Positions 12,497 to 23,945 are shown, counted from the stretch's first letter. The stretch is 64,000 nt of DNA from Limnoperna fortunei (GCA_944474755.1 OX104112.1:17944273-18008272); one strand, 5' to 3'. Notes: a model not told the origin generated them from the sequence alone. Numbers and translations: made by a program.

Positions 12497-13140
12497 ATGT
12501 GTTATCCATAATGATCGTTATTGTTAATAATGCAGATTTTTAGTCTGAATTCTGAACTTTGTATGATTTAACATACTCCCGATACATTATTTTTTTAACA
12601 ATAATACATTCGAATTAATATGACGTCACAACTAGAACTCCGACGTCATATTACGCTCAACTTAAAGTTTTAAACTGGAACAATGCAATTTCGATAAGAT
12701 TTTTCAATACTTTTGTTTAAAAGGTACGTATATTCAATACAATGACGAGAATATATGTTTATGTCAATTTTATTTTGTTTATTTGGGATATATCTTATTA
12801 GTTTCAGAAAACAGTATTACCATTGAAAGCGTCCTCTTAAAGCCGCTTCGAAATATTAAAACAATTGTTAGACATATTAGAATCGAAATAGATTACTGCA
12901 ATTGGGCTATATGCGAATAAGAACATGGTCATACCTTATATTTCTCTTTATTTTATACCTCGCTTTCGCTCGGTATAAAATATTGACATATATAAGGTCT
13001 GACCATGTTCTAATTCGCATAGAGCATGCTCGCAATAATCTTTGTTTTTAATTATAGGTTGACGTCATGCATTCGCTATGTAAACAAAGCAATGTTAATA
13101 GTTCGCACATGCGTAAGTGGTCGGTTTCAGTAGGTTGAGT
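12497..13140. mobile_element. Hairpin element, copy B
   Basis: Starts with 'ccataatgatcgttattgtt', which resembles 13168-13240 and 29378-29450. Its hairpin spans 12911-13020: 'atgcgaataagaacatggtc' pairs with 'gaccatgttctaattcgcat', and the tip reads 'tacctcgctttcgctcggta'. After the hairpin come 'gctatgtaaacaaagc' and 'agttcgcacatgcgta', as in copy A. Non-coding. Confidence 0.75.
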
Positions 13141-13159
13141 TTTATTTTTAAAAATCACT

Positions 13160-13560
13160 TTTCTTACCATAATTATCGTTTTTGTTAATTAAATTCTTAG
13201 TTTTAAACTGAAGTTTGAGATTTGTATGATTCAACACACAGCAAGTAAATTATTTGTCTCACTACTCTACATAATGACACGCGGGAGTAATATGGAACAG
13301 CCATAGAGTTGTACACTCTTTAATGCCGATTCAATGTATAGATTACCGTTTTTGTCATAATCAGAATCGAAATAATTTGTGCATACCAAACGTTATTGTC
13401 GTTTAAACATGGGTGGTCATTATATTCGTGATATCGCTATCGCTCCGGGCAAAATATTCACGAATATAATGCAAACCCATGTTAAAACGACAATAAAGTA
13501 TGGTACGAATGACTTTTTTTCTTAAACATTTGTGTTAAACAAATTCCAATGCAGCATTTT
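13160..13560. mobile_element. Hairpin element, copy C
   Basis: Lies head to tail after copy B. The 5' part ('accataattatcg', 'cacagcaagtaaattatt', 'gacacgcgggag', 'tggaacagcc') matches 29370-29520. The hairpin covers about 13366-13510, with arms around 'tattgtcgtttaaacatggg' and tip 'atcgctatcgctccgggc'. Non-coding. Confidence 0.7.
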
Positions 13561-14605
13561 GTTCCTGCAAACATTAAAATAGGAATTTCGCTTCTGATTT
13601 CTAGAATATGGCAAAAAATCATAATGTAGTGAATGTCAACATTAATTATGTACATATAAGATATTATATTTGTATATGTTCGATGCACTTATTGCTCAAG
13701 CTATTCCTACTAATCATTTAACTTTCGAATTAACGAAAACTATACCATATCATTCTGCTATGTTACGGGTTATATGTACCAAAAAGAGTTTTTGAGTGAA
13801 TGAACAATATGATGTTTTCATTGATACGCAAAAACACAACCATATATGTAATTGAAATGAAAAATAAAATATATTTCACCTTAAAAATATGTACAGTTTA
13901 TATAAACTTTGTAATTGCAATATACAATCATCTTTTGATAGCGTATATTTCAGCAAAGAACAAATAACGAGGGTGAAAAAATGTATGTTGGCACGATGTG
14001 AAGCCTACTAATGTAATTCAAACATGCAACATTCCGTCTTTTGTTATAGAATCTATGTGAGGATTGGAGGTTGCGGAGCCAGTGTACAAACTAAGGACGA
14101 CATCCTTTCACTTTGAATCGTCTCATTTAGGGGAGAACGGTTTATATTTTGTTTTTGTAATAAATAAAACTAAACAATTCTTGAATTCATATATTCAGTC
14201 CTATTGAAAAATAGAAATATTTACAACTCAATCCTATTGAAAAATAGAAATATTTACAATCTCAGTCCTATTGAAAAAAAGAAATATTTACAATCTACTA
14301 ATTCATAAGGTTTGCTTTAATGCCTGGACATATCCATGGGTTGGAAAATCCTCTAAGGACTTGCCTATCCATACCCACCAAAATGTTATTTGTTTCTTCT
14401 GCGCTACAAGATATCAAGATGCCTTCCTGGTGGGAAGGTTTTGATCCAAGAGGGGTTTGGATATCAGAAAAACAAGAAGAGGAATGATGCCATATACTGC
14501 CGATGCTGGCGATCAGATTGTCGTGACATTACGCAGACTAGTGTGTTCAATTCCGAGCTACTTTTAACATAATACATATTTTACAATTAATTACTGGTTT
14601 AGTGG
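13561..14605. other. Non-coding DNA with a small threefold repeat
   Basis: Three copies of a unit of about 35 bp ('cctattgaaaaatagaaata' core) lie at roughly 14193-14297. A short open frame at 14390-14572 matches nothing I recognise. The rest is AT-rich and featureless. Confidence 0.55.
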
Positions 14606-14609
14606 TAAA

Positions 14610-14733
14610 CAGCAGGAAATAATGGACCCCAAGACCTGGACTTGATCTGACCTGATCTGACCGAGGCCCACGGCCGAGGTCAGGTCAGGTCGGGTCAGCG
14701 AGAGTCCAGGTCGAGGGTCCATTATTTCCCGCT
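14610..14733. repeat. Palindromic fold-back element of about 124 bp
   Basis: 'cagcaggaaataatggaccc' at the left pairs with 'gggtccattatttcccgctg' at the right. Inside these, 'gacctggact' pairs with 'agtccaggtc', and a TGACC/GGTCA-rich core pairs around a GGCCCACGGCC centre. The pairing weakly extends outward (agtggtaaa versus the complement of tgagcact). Similar strings (left ttaattactggttt, right taatattctggttt) flank it and could be an imperfect target duplication. It looks like a small fold-back transposable element. Confidence 0.7.
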
Positions 14734-14824
14734 GATGAGCACTAATATTCTGGTTTATCAACACATGTGAATTTGTTCACCGGTAGAATACTTGAATAAG
14801 AATTTTATACAAGTAATGTGTATA

Positions 14825-15835
14825 GTACCAGTTTACCATCATTGTTCCTGGTCCTATACAAATTGTGTCTAGCACCGGTATAGCAGTATTGTTTCTGCAT
14901 TATACTATACAAATTGTGTCTAGCACCGGTATAGCAGTATTGTTCCTGCATTATACTATACAAATTGTGTCTGGCACCAGTATAGCAGTATTGTTCCTGC
15001 ATTGTACTATACAAATTGTGTCTAGCACCGGTATACCAGCATTGTTCATGGTACTATACAAATTGTGTCTGGCACCGGTATACCAGCCTTCTACCTGGTA
15101 CTATACAATTGTGTCTTGCACCGGTATACCAGCATTGTTCCTAGTACTATGCAAACTGAGTCTGGCACCGGTATACCAGCCTTGTTCCTGGTACTATACC
15201 AATTGTGTCTGCTATTAGTATATCTGCATTATTCCTGGTACAATACAAATTGTGTCTGGCACCGGTATAGGTCTTTTACCTGGTACTATACAAATTGTGT
15301 CTGGCACTGTATACCAGCATTGTTTCTGGTACTATACAAATTGTGTCTCGGACTGGTATACCAGCATTGTTCCCGCATGGTACTATACAATTGATGACTG
15401 GCACCGGTATACCAGCACTGTTCCTAGTAATATACGAAATTGTGTCTGTCAACGGTATACCAGCATTGTTCCTGGTACTATACAAATTGTGTTTGGCACC
15501 GTTATACCAGCATTGTTCCTGGTACTATACAATTGATGACTGGCGCCGGTATACCAGCACTGTTCCTAGCAATATACGAAATTGTGTCTGTCAACAGTAT
15601 ACCAGCATTGTTCCTGGTACTATACAAGTTGTGTCTGGCACCGGTATACCAGCCTTGTTCCTTGTACTATACAAATTGTGTCTGGCACCGGTATATCAGC
15701 TTTGTTCCTGGTACTATACAAATTGTGTCTGGCACCGGTATACCAGCCTTGTTACTGGTACTATACAAATTGTGTCTGGCACCGGTATACCAGCCTTGTG
15801 ATTGGAACCAGTATTAGACCATTTTGTTTCTGATA
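14825..15835 (+). repeat. 47-51 bp tandem repeat array, about 20 units
   Basis: Units contain 'tatacaaattgtgtctggca' then 'ccggtataccagcattgttc'. The first four have a 51-bp period (starts 14861, 14912, 14963, 15014); later ones shorten to about 47 bp by losing part of 'ctgcattata'. A few units carry 'ttgatgactgg' in place of 'ttgtgtctgg'. The long open frames across it follow from repeat structure and change frame between length variants, so no gene is called. A diverged relative may lie at 38690-39000. Confidence 0.92.
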
Positions 15836-16299
15836 ATTGTATAACAGTTTTGTGCATGGACAGTTACACAGGCCATTGAGACTTATACCTGGGAACCACT
15901 ATCCTTTGGACCCGGTTGTAGGCAGTTAATCACAATATTTTTTTTCCAACAATGTGGCCCGAATAAGCTTCAGTAGCTAAACAAAATAAATGCACGTGTA
16001 TTAATAAACACTATTCTTACTTCTTACATAGCGTGCATAAAATTTTTCACCGGAATAACACAGTCACGAAAAGGTGGAACGCGACAAGAATCTTACACTG
16101 ACACAAAGAATGTCGTGGATTCTCACCCGCTGAAAGTGGATCAAAACTATTCATCTAATATTAGTGTTGTCATACATGAGCGAGTCATATTGTTGGTAAC
16201 GAGTTCGAGATTGATCTCGAACAAGATGTGCTGCCAATGTGTCTTAGGTCCCTGTTCTTACACCGGCTTCCTATTCCTGTTAAAGATGATTTGTTTGTT
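15836..16299. other. Array shoulder and unique non-coding DNA
   Basis: Diverged array-like sequence continues to about 15870 ('gataattgtataacagtttt'), then unique AT-rich sequence. No gene seen. Confidence 0.5.
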
Positions 16300-16480
16300 T
16301 GAATGGTTTTTAATGCCATTTTCAGCAATTTTACATCTATATCATGGCGTCCAGCCTTTATTGGGTAGGGAGCCAGAGTACCCGGAGAAAACCCCTCCAA
16401 ACTGCGGTTGGAAAAATGTCTATTCTTGTCAATAACAATTGGAGTCTAGCACACCCTGCTCGGAGAGACAATTGAACATG
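16300..16480 (-). mobile_element. SINE fragment (body and tail), minus orientation
   Basis: Contains the reverse complement of the common SINE tail: 'atgccattttcagcaatttt', 'atatcatggcgtccag', 'ggagtctagcacaccctgct'. The same order occurs at 39847-40098. The tRNA-like head is missing or unrecognisable, so the copy is truncated. Confidence 0.75.
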
Positions 16481-16489
16481 ACTTGAACG

Positions 16490-17480
16490 CTACAATACAG
16501 TTAAAAAAGGCTGACTGTTGTCAATTTGTTGAACAATTGTTGAGTGTTCAGCTCGGCTGACAAGTTGTCACAACTGCGATAGCCGGCAAGGCTGGTTAAT
16601 CGCTATATTTTCGACTTTTGAGACTTACGGGAATTATCTTAGATATATTTTTATTAAATAAACTTCAATACATTTGGTTAAACCTGCTGAGGGATCCCGG
16701 CTTCCCATTTTTGCGCATCATATCTGAATATTTGACATAAACACAGTAAACTATAAACTTATAATGCTTTTTAATGATAAACAAACAGGAAATCTAATGT
16801 ATGGTTATAAGTGCATAATTAGACATTTAACGATAAACTACAAAAAATGTGCACAACGGAAATTTTCTTATCCCTGGATAAAAAAAATGTAGTTAAACAA
16901 ATTAAACACGAGAATAAACTGTAATTATTGTGTAATTGGACATTGTTAAAAAATAAGATCAACGCAAAAACTGTCCTTTTTATCGCTAAGTAATATATGA
17001 CGTCAAAAGGTGCGTGCCTCCATGACGATGTTTTTTTCCTATTTTCTAGCAGATAGAAAGTCGTTTCCAGCCTATTGAAAGTCGGTATTTATTTATTAGT
17101 TGAGGTTCGTTAATCCTATCTGATATACATGTATGTAAATTGTTTTTATATAAAAAGATATTGAATTTCTGTCATTTTTGCAAACATATATACATTGCAT
17201 TTATCTGAATCAATCTCAGAGGCTCCAAATAAAACAATGTTTTTCCGATGCAGTCGGTATTATATTCACTTTTTACCATTTGACCTTTTGACACTTCACC
17301 TCTCGAAAACGCAAGTCACGTGATCATCGTAATTCGGTTTCTTGATTAGTCAAAAAACAATTGGACGTAGGTTCGGAACAGGATGGTAAATTGCAAATAC
17401 CTTTCAAATTTTGTACTATTATTATTAGATTTTGCCGTCTGTTTGTTTATAAAATTATTTTATAATGCAATTTAAGTATT
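16490..17480. other. Non-coding DNA
   Basis: AT-rich with no recognisable element or gene. Confidence 0.5.
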
Positions 17481-17489
17481 TCGAACGAA

Positions 17490-18217
17490 ATAGATGAGCT
17501 GCAGTTTGTAAAGTTTTATATCAAATAAATTTTACAAAAATGTTAAATATTTTTATTTGAAGTACAGCGCAAATTAAAACGCATATTAACACGCTGGATT
17601 TTAGCGGGCTTTTATGGAGCGTAAAAAATACGAAGAGAAGAAATTTTAATTGATTTCTTTATTAAATACAAATTAAAAATCATTTTATATGCATGTTTAT
17701 AATAAATCAAATGTATTATTATTGTTCTTGGGCGTCCGTCGTAGATACACATAGATAGAGAGTTGTGGCTCTAATTGTAAAGTATACTTTGCTTATTCAG
17801 TAAATTGTAAACTATAAACATTTTCTTAAAAAAATTCTAATATTTAATTTGTTTACATTATTGTATAACTGCTCTTGTGCTCGCGGAAAAACTTCATTTC
17901 TATATCTTGGGCAGTGGGTTTAATACATAATAGCAATAAACGTTCTGGAATACATGTACATGTACAACAAAGTACATGTAGTTGTATGTAAATTTTCAAT
18001 TTTATGTTAACTGTATGCTTAATAAATCTGTTAATATCGAAAACACGTAAATAAAATAATCTGTTGAAATATAAAAACACATATGGAGGGGGGCGGGGCA
18101 CACATATATAAATTACTAATTTCCAACTCGTTTCACCTGGGACTAGTGTTAATTTATAAGTTCATGATTTCTTCTACGTAGTAGTAATTGTCCGTCAGTA
18201 CTTCCCCGAAAAAAATT
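17490..18217. repeat. Left copy of a duplicated segment flanking the TRIM-like gene
   Basis: Matches 23207-23945 in the same orientation, with shared blocks 'gatgagctgcagtttgtaaa', 'cgcatattaacacgctggat', 'gagagttgtggctctaattg', 'acatgtacatgtaca' and 'gggactagtgttaattta'. Similarity stops at about 18217/23945. A short open frame inside (17853-18101, minus) has a similar counterpart in the other copy, but it lies in poor-quality sequence and is not convincing as a gene. Confidence 0.8.
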
Positions 18218-18929
18218 CCGTCAAACATCTCTGGTCTATTGCAACGGGGGATTTGTATGACAGTAATGGCGATTCGTTGTTCAATGCAGAACCCAATTTA
18301 TATCTTTACTACACATTACAGAATTCAATTTACATTTAATTAGCATTGAATTGGCATTTAATACAATTCTAATTAGAATATTTTACTTAGAAGTTTCCAT
18401 TTTAAAAGATAGTCAAAATTAATAAAATATCAAACTGTAATAAATATTGATGCATGTAAGTAAATATTTACTTATGAAATCTGTTAATATCGAAAACACG
18501 TAAATAAAATAATCTGTTGAAATATAAAAACACATATGGAGGGGGGCGGGGCACACATATATAAATTACTAATTTCCAACTCGTTTCACCTGGGACTAGT
18601 GTTAATTTATAAGTTCATGATTTCTTCTACGTAGTAGTAATTGTCCGTCAGTACTTCCCCGAAAAAAATTCCGTCAAACATCTCTGGTCTATTGCAACGG
18701 GGGATTTGTATGACAGTAATGGCGATTCGTTGTTCAATGCAGAACCCAATTTATATCTTTACTACACATTACAGAATTCAATTTACATTTAATTAGCATT
18801 GAATTGGTATTTAATACAATTCTAATTAGAATATTTTACTTAGAAGTTTCCATTTTAAAAGATAGTCAAAATTAATAAAATATCAAACTGTAATAAATAT
18901 TGATGCATGTAAGTAAATATTTGCTTATG
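18024..18929. repeat. Recent 453-bp tandem duplication
   Basis: 18024-18476 and 18477-18929 are adjacent direct copies. Reading them side by side I find two mismatches (ttggcattt versus ttggtattt, and tatttactt versus tatttgctt). The duplication starts within the end of the 17490-18217 segment and extends beyond it, so it arose after that segment was copied. Confidence 0.93.
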
Positions 18930-19701
18930 AAATTTATTTTTTTTTAATAGGTACTGTTTTGAAATTTTAAAATGTTAACTAACTTGTTTTCGAGTTAATA
19001 TATACGCTAAATTGCACGAAAAAACTTACAACTCTGAGATATACATAGAAAGGTTTGTATATTTTTGATTTACGTTTGTCGTCTTTAACTTCTGAAATCG
19101 CTTTTTATTAGGGATAATTTAAATAGTTTATTGTTGCCTCTATGATTTTTAAAGCCATTAATGCATATATTCTTTCTTTGCGTCCGTCAAAAGGGGGTCG
19201 AGCTCTAACTGCAAAGTCTCTTTTTGATAATACCCTTTTGTTTAATAACATGTTTAAAAAGTCAATGATTAAATCTTTAATGTAGCAACCTTTTATACTA
19301 TAGCCTTATTTTGATTGAATACAGTTCGCAGCGCGTTAATTATTTACCTCCACCACACACACTAATGAAAGAAAATGTTAATGTTTCATTTCTATTTCTT
19401 TCGTTTGATACATTTTTTTAAAGTTTTTTTTCTTATTGTTGTTTGTTCAGTTTCCGTTCTACTTTACATATCCATCTCTAAGAGTTAAATGCGTCGACTA
19501 TCTTTTTTAAAGATAGTACTTGTTTTTAAATACCAAAGTTGGCCAATTGAACGGCTCTCGTATAGTCTATTACCTAACATATATCCTCCGGTCATCGGTC
19601 TCTATCAATTTCCATAATTACTATTGCAATAAAAAATTGTCATTGTAAATAAACACAAACACCCGAACTTCAACCTGCAAATTATAGCTTTTTGTTACAT
19701 A
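18930..19701. other. Downstream non-coding DNA of the TRIM-like gene
   Basis: No gene or repeat recognised. The last 100 bases are similar to 40940-41015 downstream of the paralogue. This would include the 3' untranslated region; no strong polyadenylation signal was identified close to the stop. Confidence 0.5.
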
Positions 19702-21369
19702 TTATGAACACGAAAACACGAAAATCGACTTTCCAGTGTTGTTTGTCACAAACAAATATCGGAAATTTTTACTGAATGACAGTCCAAACGGTTTACTAAT
19801 TTTCTTGTCATGATCCAATATGATGTCAATGACGTTCCCGTCTGGCGAAAGTCGATGTATGTTATTTGATTGAAGACAAGCTATGTACAGGTTACCTCCC
19901 CTGTCAGTAGTCACAGCTTCAGGTCCAATGAAGTTCCCAGGTATACATGTAAAACGTACTTCTCCACCGAGTTTGATACAGCCTACTTTGTTATTGCTAA
20001 AGTCAGTATAGTAGACACTATCCTGTGGACCCGGATGTAGGTTGTTAATGTAATAACCAGTAGGTACAGTTATTGCAGTTATTGTCTTCCCTTGTTTACT
20101 GAGGATATAAATGTTCCCACCATAACCACCAACACAGATCTTATCACTGACAACAGCTATACCACCACACACACCAGGTACAGAATGTTTACCACAGGAC
20201 TTCGTTGATTTTATATCAACAAACTGTATTGACCGTTGGTAAGGTAGGGATACTACAGCTTTATCTTCACCTGGTATAATAGCAATATCCCATGGTTTAC
20301 CAGATAACGTACAATCCTGTAGGTACTCACCACGGTCACTGTATACCAGTAATTTGGTACTATAATAGTTACAGAGTAGTAGACGGTTGTCGTCTGTCAC
20401 AGCCATACTGACAATACGGACATCATCGGTAGATTTAATATCAAACTTAAAGTCAAACACGAACGTTGTTGGCATCTGAATTGTTGTCGGTAAAACTTGA
20501 GCTTGATTTGATTTGGATACTTTATACTTGATCGGACATGGTGTAGACTCAATCTGTACTGACCCTAATGATTCGATCTGGAGTTGTTGCTGTGGCGATT
20601 GTTTAAATGAAATTTTAGAGATAAACATTGATGCTATCATTTTCTGTATTTTAATATTGTATTCTGAGACTTTCAGTTTGTACGAATTTAATAAAATGAA
20701 TAGTTGGTTCTCCGATCCGTGTTTTGATAGAAGATCTAATTTACTGGTAACCTCGTCAAGAGACTCCATCATTTCGGATAATGTGTCCTTATCAGATTTA
20801 ATTTGAGTCTCGCATTGTGTCTTTGTAGATTTGACCTCAGATAAGACTTTCCTCTCGAAATCATCAAGACGTTCTACAAGTTTAGATTTTATACGCGACA
20901 CATTTCGCAGCACATCCGCTTCTTCATCATTCAGACTCTTTAAATTAGCATCGCGGTTGCAAATAAGTTTTTCCACAGTTTCACGTATGCTTGATACTGT
21001 ACCAAATACATCATCCATCATGGGTGATCTTCGTACTGCTTTTGAAGCAACGTCCACAGGAACGATTTTTGGACAAATCCTGTGGGTTTCTGCCATGCAA
21101 GAACGACAGCATAGACAATCATGATCCACGCAGAAAAAATCGAGCACCATTTCCCCGTGTCTAGTACAGGAATTGTTAACAGATAATGTTTCCATGGGTA
21201 ACGATCCAGAATCGATCAAATGATGAGAGGCAAAAGCTTTGAATAAACCATGGGCATTCAGACAGTCCTTACAGAGATTTTCTTCACAATTAGTGCAATA
21301 CTTTATGGCCGTTACTGGTGACAGAAGGTTGCGTAAGCATGGATCACAACTCTGCTTGGACGTTGCCAT
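19702..21369 (-). CDS. TRIM-like protein: two B-boxes, coiled coil, beta-propeller; no RING
   Basis: A single-exon coding region of 555 residues. Residues 8-50 form a B-box1-like zinc site (C8, C11, C25, C28, C33, C36, H40, H49/H50). Residues 68-98 form a B-box2-like site starting C68-x2-H71, with C80, C85, C88, C91 and H96. Residues about 115-250 are charged, heptad-like and likely a coiled coil. Residues about 300-555 show repeated strands ending in patterns such as LLVYSDRGEYL and GGNIYILSKQGK, typical of an NHL/SMP-type six-bladed propeller. There is no RING before the B-boxes, so ubiquitin-ligase activity is not implied; in this family the propeller binds proteins or RNA and the coiled coil dimerises. 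The start MATSK is chosen because a splice-acceptor-like sequence lies six bases upstream, as in both paralogues (42660, 62644). It is the only one of the three copies with no break. Substrate and role are unknown. Confidence 0.85.
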   Translation of the reverse strand: MATSKQSCDPCLRNLLSPVTAIKYCTNCEENLCKDCLNAHGLFKAFASHHLIDSGSLPMETLSVNNSCTRHGEMVLDFFCVDHDCLCCRSCMAETHRICPKIVPVDVASKAVRRSPMMDDVFGTVSSIRETVEKLICNRDANLKSLNDEEADVLRNVSRIKSKLVERLDDFERKVLSEVKSTKTQCETQIKSDKDTLSEMMESLDEVTSKLDLLSKHGSENQLFILLNSYKLKVSEYNIKIQKMIASMFISKISFKQSPQQQLQIESLGSVQIESTPCPIKYKVSKSNQAQVLPTTIQMPTTFVFDFKFDIKSTDDVRIVSMAVTDDNRLLLCNYYSTKLLVYSDRGEYLQDCTLSGKPWDIAIIPGEDKAVVSLPYQRSIQFVDIKSTKSCGKHSVPGVCGGIAVVSDKICVGGYGGNIYILSKQGKTITAITVPTGYYINNLHPGPQDSVYYTDFSNNKVGCIKLGGEVRFTCIPGNFIGPEAVTTDRGGNLYIACLQSNNIHRLSPDGNVIDIILDHDKKISKPFGLSFSKNFRYLFVTNNTGKSIFVFSCS

Positions 21370-21375
21370 GATTAC

Positions 21376-21390
21376 CTGAAAAAAATTGAG
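21376..21390 (-). other. Putative 3' splice site of a 5'-UTR intron
   Basis: On the minus strand a pyrimidine run ends in CAG exactly six bases before the ATG. The same arrangement is found in the two paralogous pseudogenes, although the six intervening bases differ (gtaatc, gcaata, gaaaga). This supports an upstream non-coding exon that I cannot locate. Confidence 0.55.
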
Positions 21391-22470
21391 TCAATAAAAT
21401 ATAGTATTAAACTTTTAAACTAAAAAATAATAAGTACAGTTATCGGAACTACTGGTGGTTAATGTGTAATCTAAACACCAACTCAGTTGTGTCAAAAGTG
21501 ATAATTTTGATTAATAATTAGGTAATTGCAGAAATATTATAATTATGATGTCAATGCAAAATAAATCCTAGAATGGAATTTTTGTACTTCAAAATATAAT
21601 ATATTTAAACATACATCCAAATTTCGATACTTTTAATAGTTATGAACGCTTTGCATCATTATTGTTAAAAAAACTTTTAAACTATTCTGCGTTTTTATGT
21701 GGTATATCCTTGTCATTTAAGGTTGGAGAAGAACCAGATTGCCCGCTGTTACCCTCGAACCAGCATTCTCAGTATTGATACGCCAGTGATAAATAGTAGA
21801 TGACTATCATAACCATTCGCTTATACAGACCAACCCAGGTGCTACTTAAATGTCATTGACTTGACATTGAGTTCTAATACTAAAACTGACTCAAATACAA
21901 AACATAACAACTGTTGATGACATCGCTGCTCATTCCAGGTATGCATGGTCTATGCCTCGCCTTTCACTGGATGTAACTTTAATGACAGGCGAGATATAAG
22001 AAATATATATTCAATACTCCATATCATGCACATAGAATTATTACATGACATGTTTGATATCATATTTATTATTAGCCCTAAGCTCTTGGGCAAATAGCAA
22101 CCGAGGGCGTATAATACATAAGACATAAAAATGTTGTGTAATGGTCTTTTTATCATATACTTCAATTGGGGAGAATAAAAGACTTTGATATATCAAAATC
22201 TTGTCTAGTGCTGGTACCGAAATATCTTCATTATTCATGTGCTCTGAAATAGTTTGAAGCCAATTAGATAATATTACTTTTTTCATATATTCAATATATC
22301 TAAAGTTATGTCAAATTCCGATTCATTCTAATCTGCTTGTCGTCTGCTTCACCGTTAAACGACATATTTGTAAACAATTCCGTTAATTTCCGATATTACT
22401 TACGGAAAGGCATGTGACTTAACCATGTCTTGTCTGTGCCATTTTTTGATGTTACCATGGAGGGGATATG
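21391..22470. repeat. Upstream part of the segmental duplication (copy 1)
   Basis: Similar along its length to 42670-43815 plus 46440-46788. It contains one unit of the 54-bp repeat (about 21446-21500) that is amplified in the other copy, and an old minus-orientation SINE head at about 21720-21850 ('ctcgaaccagcattctcagt', 'aatagtagatgactatcata'). From about 22030 it reads 'agaattattacatgacatgt', which in the other copy lies beyond a 2.6-kb insertion. No gene recognised. Confidence 0.8.
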
Positions 22471-22956
22471 CAGTGCTCCCTCGTTATAATGCCACCTTTT
22501 GGACGGCATTTTTTTGCATTATAAGAAGATGGCGGTATAAAGAAGTAGGACTATTTCAGACTTTTGTATCAGTAATGTTTAATATGTATATATAGCCCAG
22601 CTTCGTCCACATTAAATATGTCACATAATGTAGCACAGAGGGAGTGAATCACTCCCGGCACTTTGATGTCCAAACGTAGTTGCATATATAGTCAGCAATG
22701 GTCAATCTTGATATCGTTCAACAGTGTCACCATTTTTGATTGGTTTCGTGTTTAAGATCAATCATTATTAAGACGTGATGATAATTTTTGCCGTTTTTAT
22801 TAACCAGTGGTTCGTTATGGGTATATTAACATTCGTGTCTCTGTTCAATTACGTTTACTACACGAAAAACACTGAGAACACCGAAAATGGCGTGTTGCAT
22901 CTTAGGAAAGTCGTATATGTGAATCACTGGATTCTTACTACCGAATGGTAGTCAAA
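22471..22956. other. Unique non-coding DNA
   Basis: AT-rich sequence with 'cgttataatgcc' and 'gcattataagaagatggcgg' forming a weak inverted pair near 22484-22534. Nothing else recognised. Confidence 0.45.
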
Positions 22957-22970
22957 TGCATTATTATTGT

Positions 22971-23945
22971 GAGATGAGCTGCAGTTTGCAAAATTTTATA
23001 TCAAACAACTTGTACAAAAATGTTAAATATTTTTTATTTGAAGTACAGCGTAAATTAAAACGCATATTAACACGCTGGATTTTTGCGGACTTTTATGGAG
23101 TGTAAAAAAGAAGAAGAGAAGAAATTTTAATTAATTTCTTTAATAAATAAAAATTAACAATCATTTTACATACATGTTGATATTAAATCAAATGCATTAT
23201 TATTGTGAGATGAGCTGCAGTTTGTAAAATTTTATATCAAAAAACTTATACAAAAATGTTAAATACTTTTTATTTGAAGTTCAGCCCAAATTAAAACGCA
23301 TATTAACACGCTGGATTTCTGTGGGCTTTTATGGAGTGCAAAAAAGACGAAGAGAAGAAATTTTAATTAATTTCTTTAATAAATTCAAATTAAAAATCAT
23401 TTTATATATATGCTGATATTAAATCAAATGCATTATTATTGTTCTTGGGCGTACGTCGTAGTACACACATAGATAGAGAGTTGTGGCTCTAATTGTAAAG
23501 TATACTTTGTTTATTCAGTAAATTTTAAACTATAAACATTTTATTAAAAAATTTATAATAATTAATTTCTTTACATTATTGTATAACTGCTTTGGTGCTC
23601 GCAGAAAAACTTCATTTCTATATCTTAGGCAGTGGCTTTCAATACATAATAGCAATAAACGTTTTGGAATACATGTACATGTACAAGTACAGCAAAGTAC
23701 ATGTAGTTGTATGTAAATTATCAATTTTAGGTTAACTGTATGCTTGGTAAATCTGTTAATATCGAAAACACGTGAATAAAATAATCTGTTGAAATTTAAA
23801 AACACACATGAGGGGGGGGTGGGGCACACATGTATAAATTAATAATTTCAAACTCGTTTCACATGGGACTAGTGTTAATTTATATGTTCATGATTTCTTT
23901 CACGTAGTCATTATTGTCCTTCAGTACTTTCCCAAACAAAATTTC
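22971..23945. repeat. Right copy of the duplicated segment, with a 236-bp internal tandem duplication
   Basis: Matches 17490-18217 in direct orientation. The first part is itself tandemly duplicated: 'gagatgagctgcagtttg' begins at 22971 and again at 23207, a 236-bp shift. The two units have diverged (for example acaacttgtac versus aaaacttatac), so the duplication is older than the one at 18024-18929. Confidence 0.82.

Noticed and set aside
14865..15833. Several overlapping open frames of about 70-170 residues in the 47-51 bp array
   Set aside because: They overlap in different frames and on both strands and follow repeat length changes.
17853..18101. A small minus-strand open frame with a similar counterpart at 23530-23829
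   Set aside because: Similarity is explained by the non-coding segmental repeat. Indels between copies are not frame-preserving in general, and the sequence is low complexity.
20513..21124. Plus-strand open frames of 97 residues opposite the TRIM-like gene
   Set aside because: They are antisense shadows of the coding region; the same shadow appears opposite the paralogue at 42122-42415.
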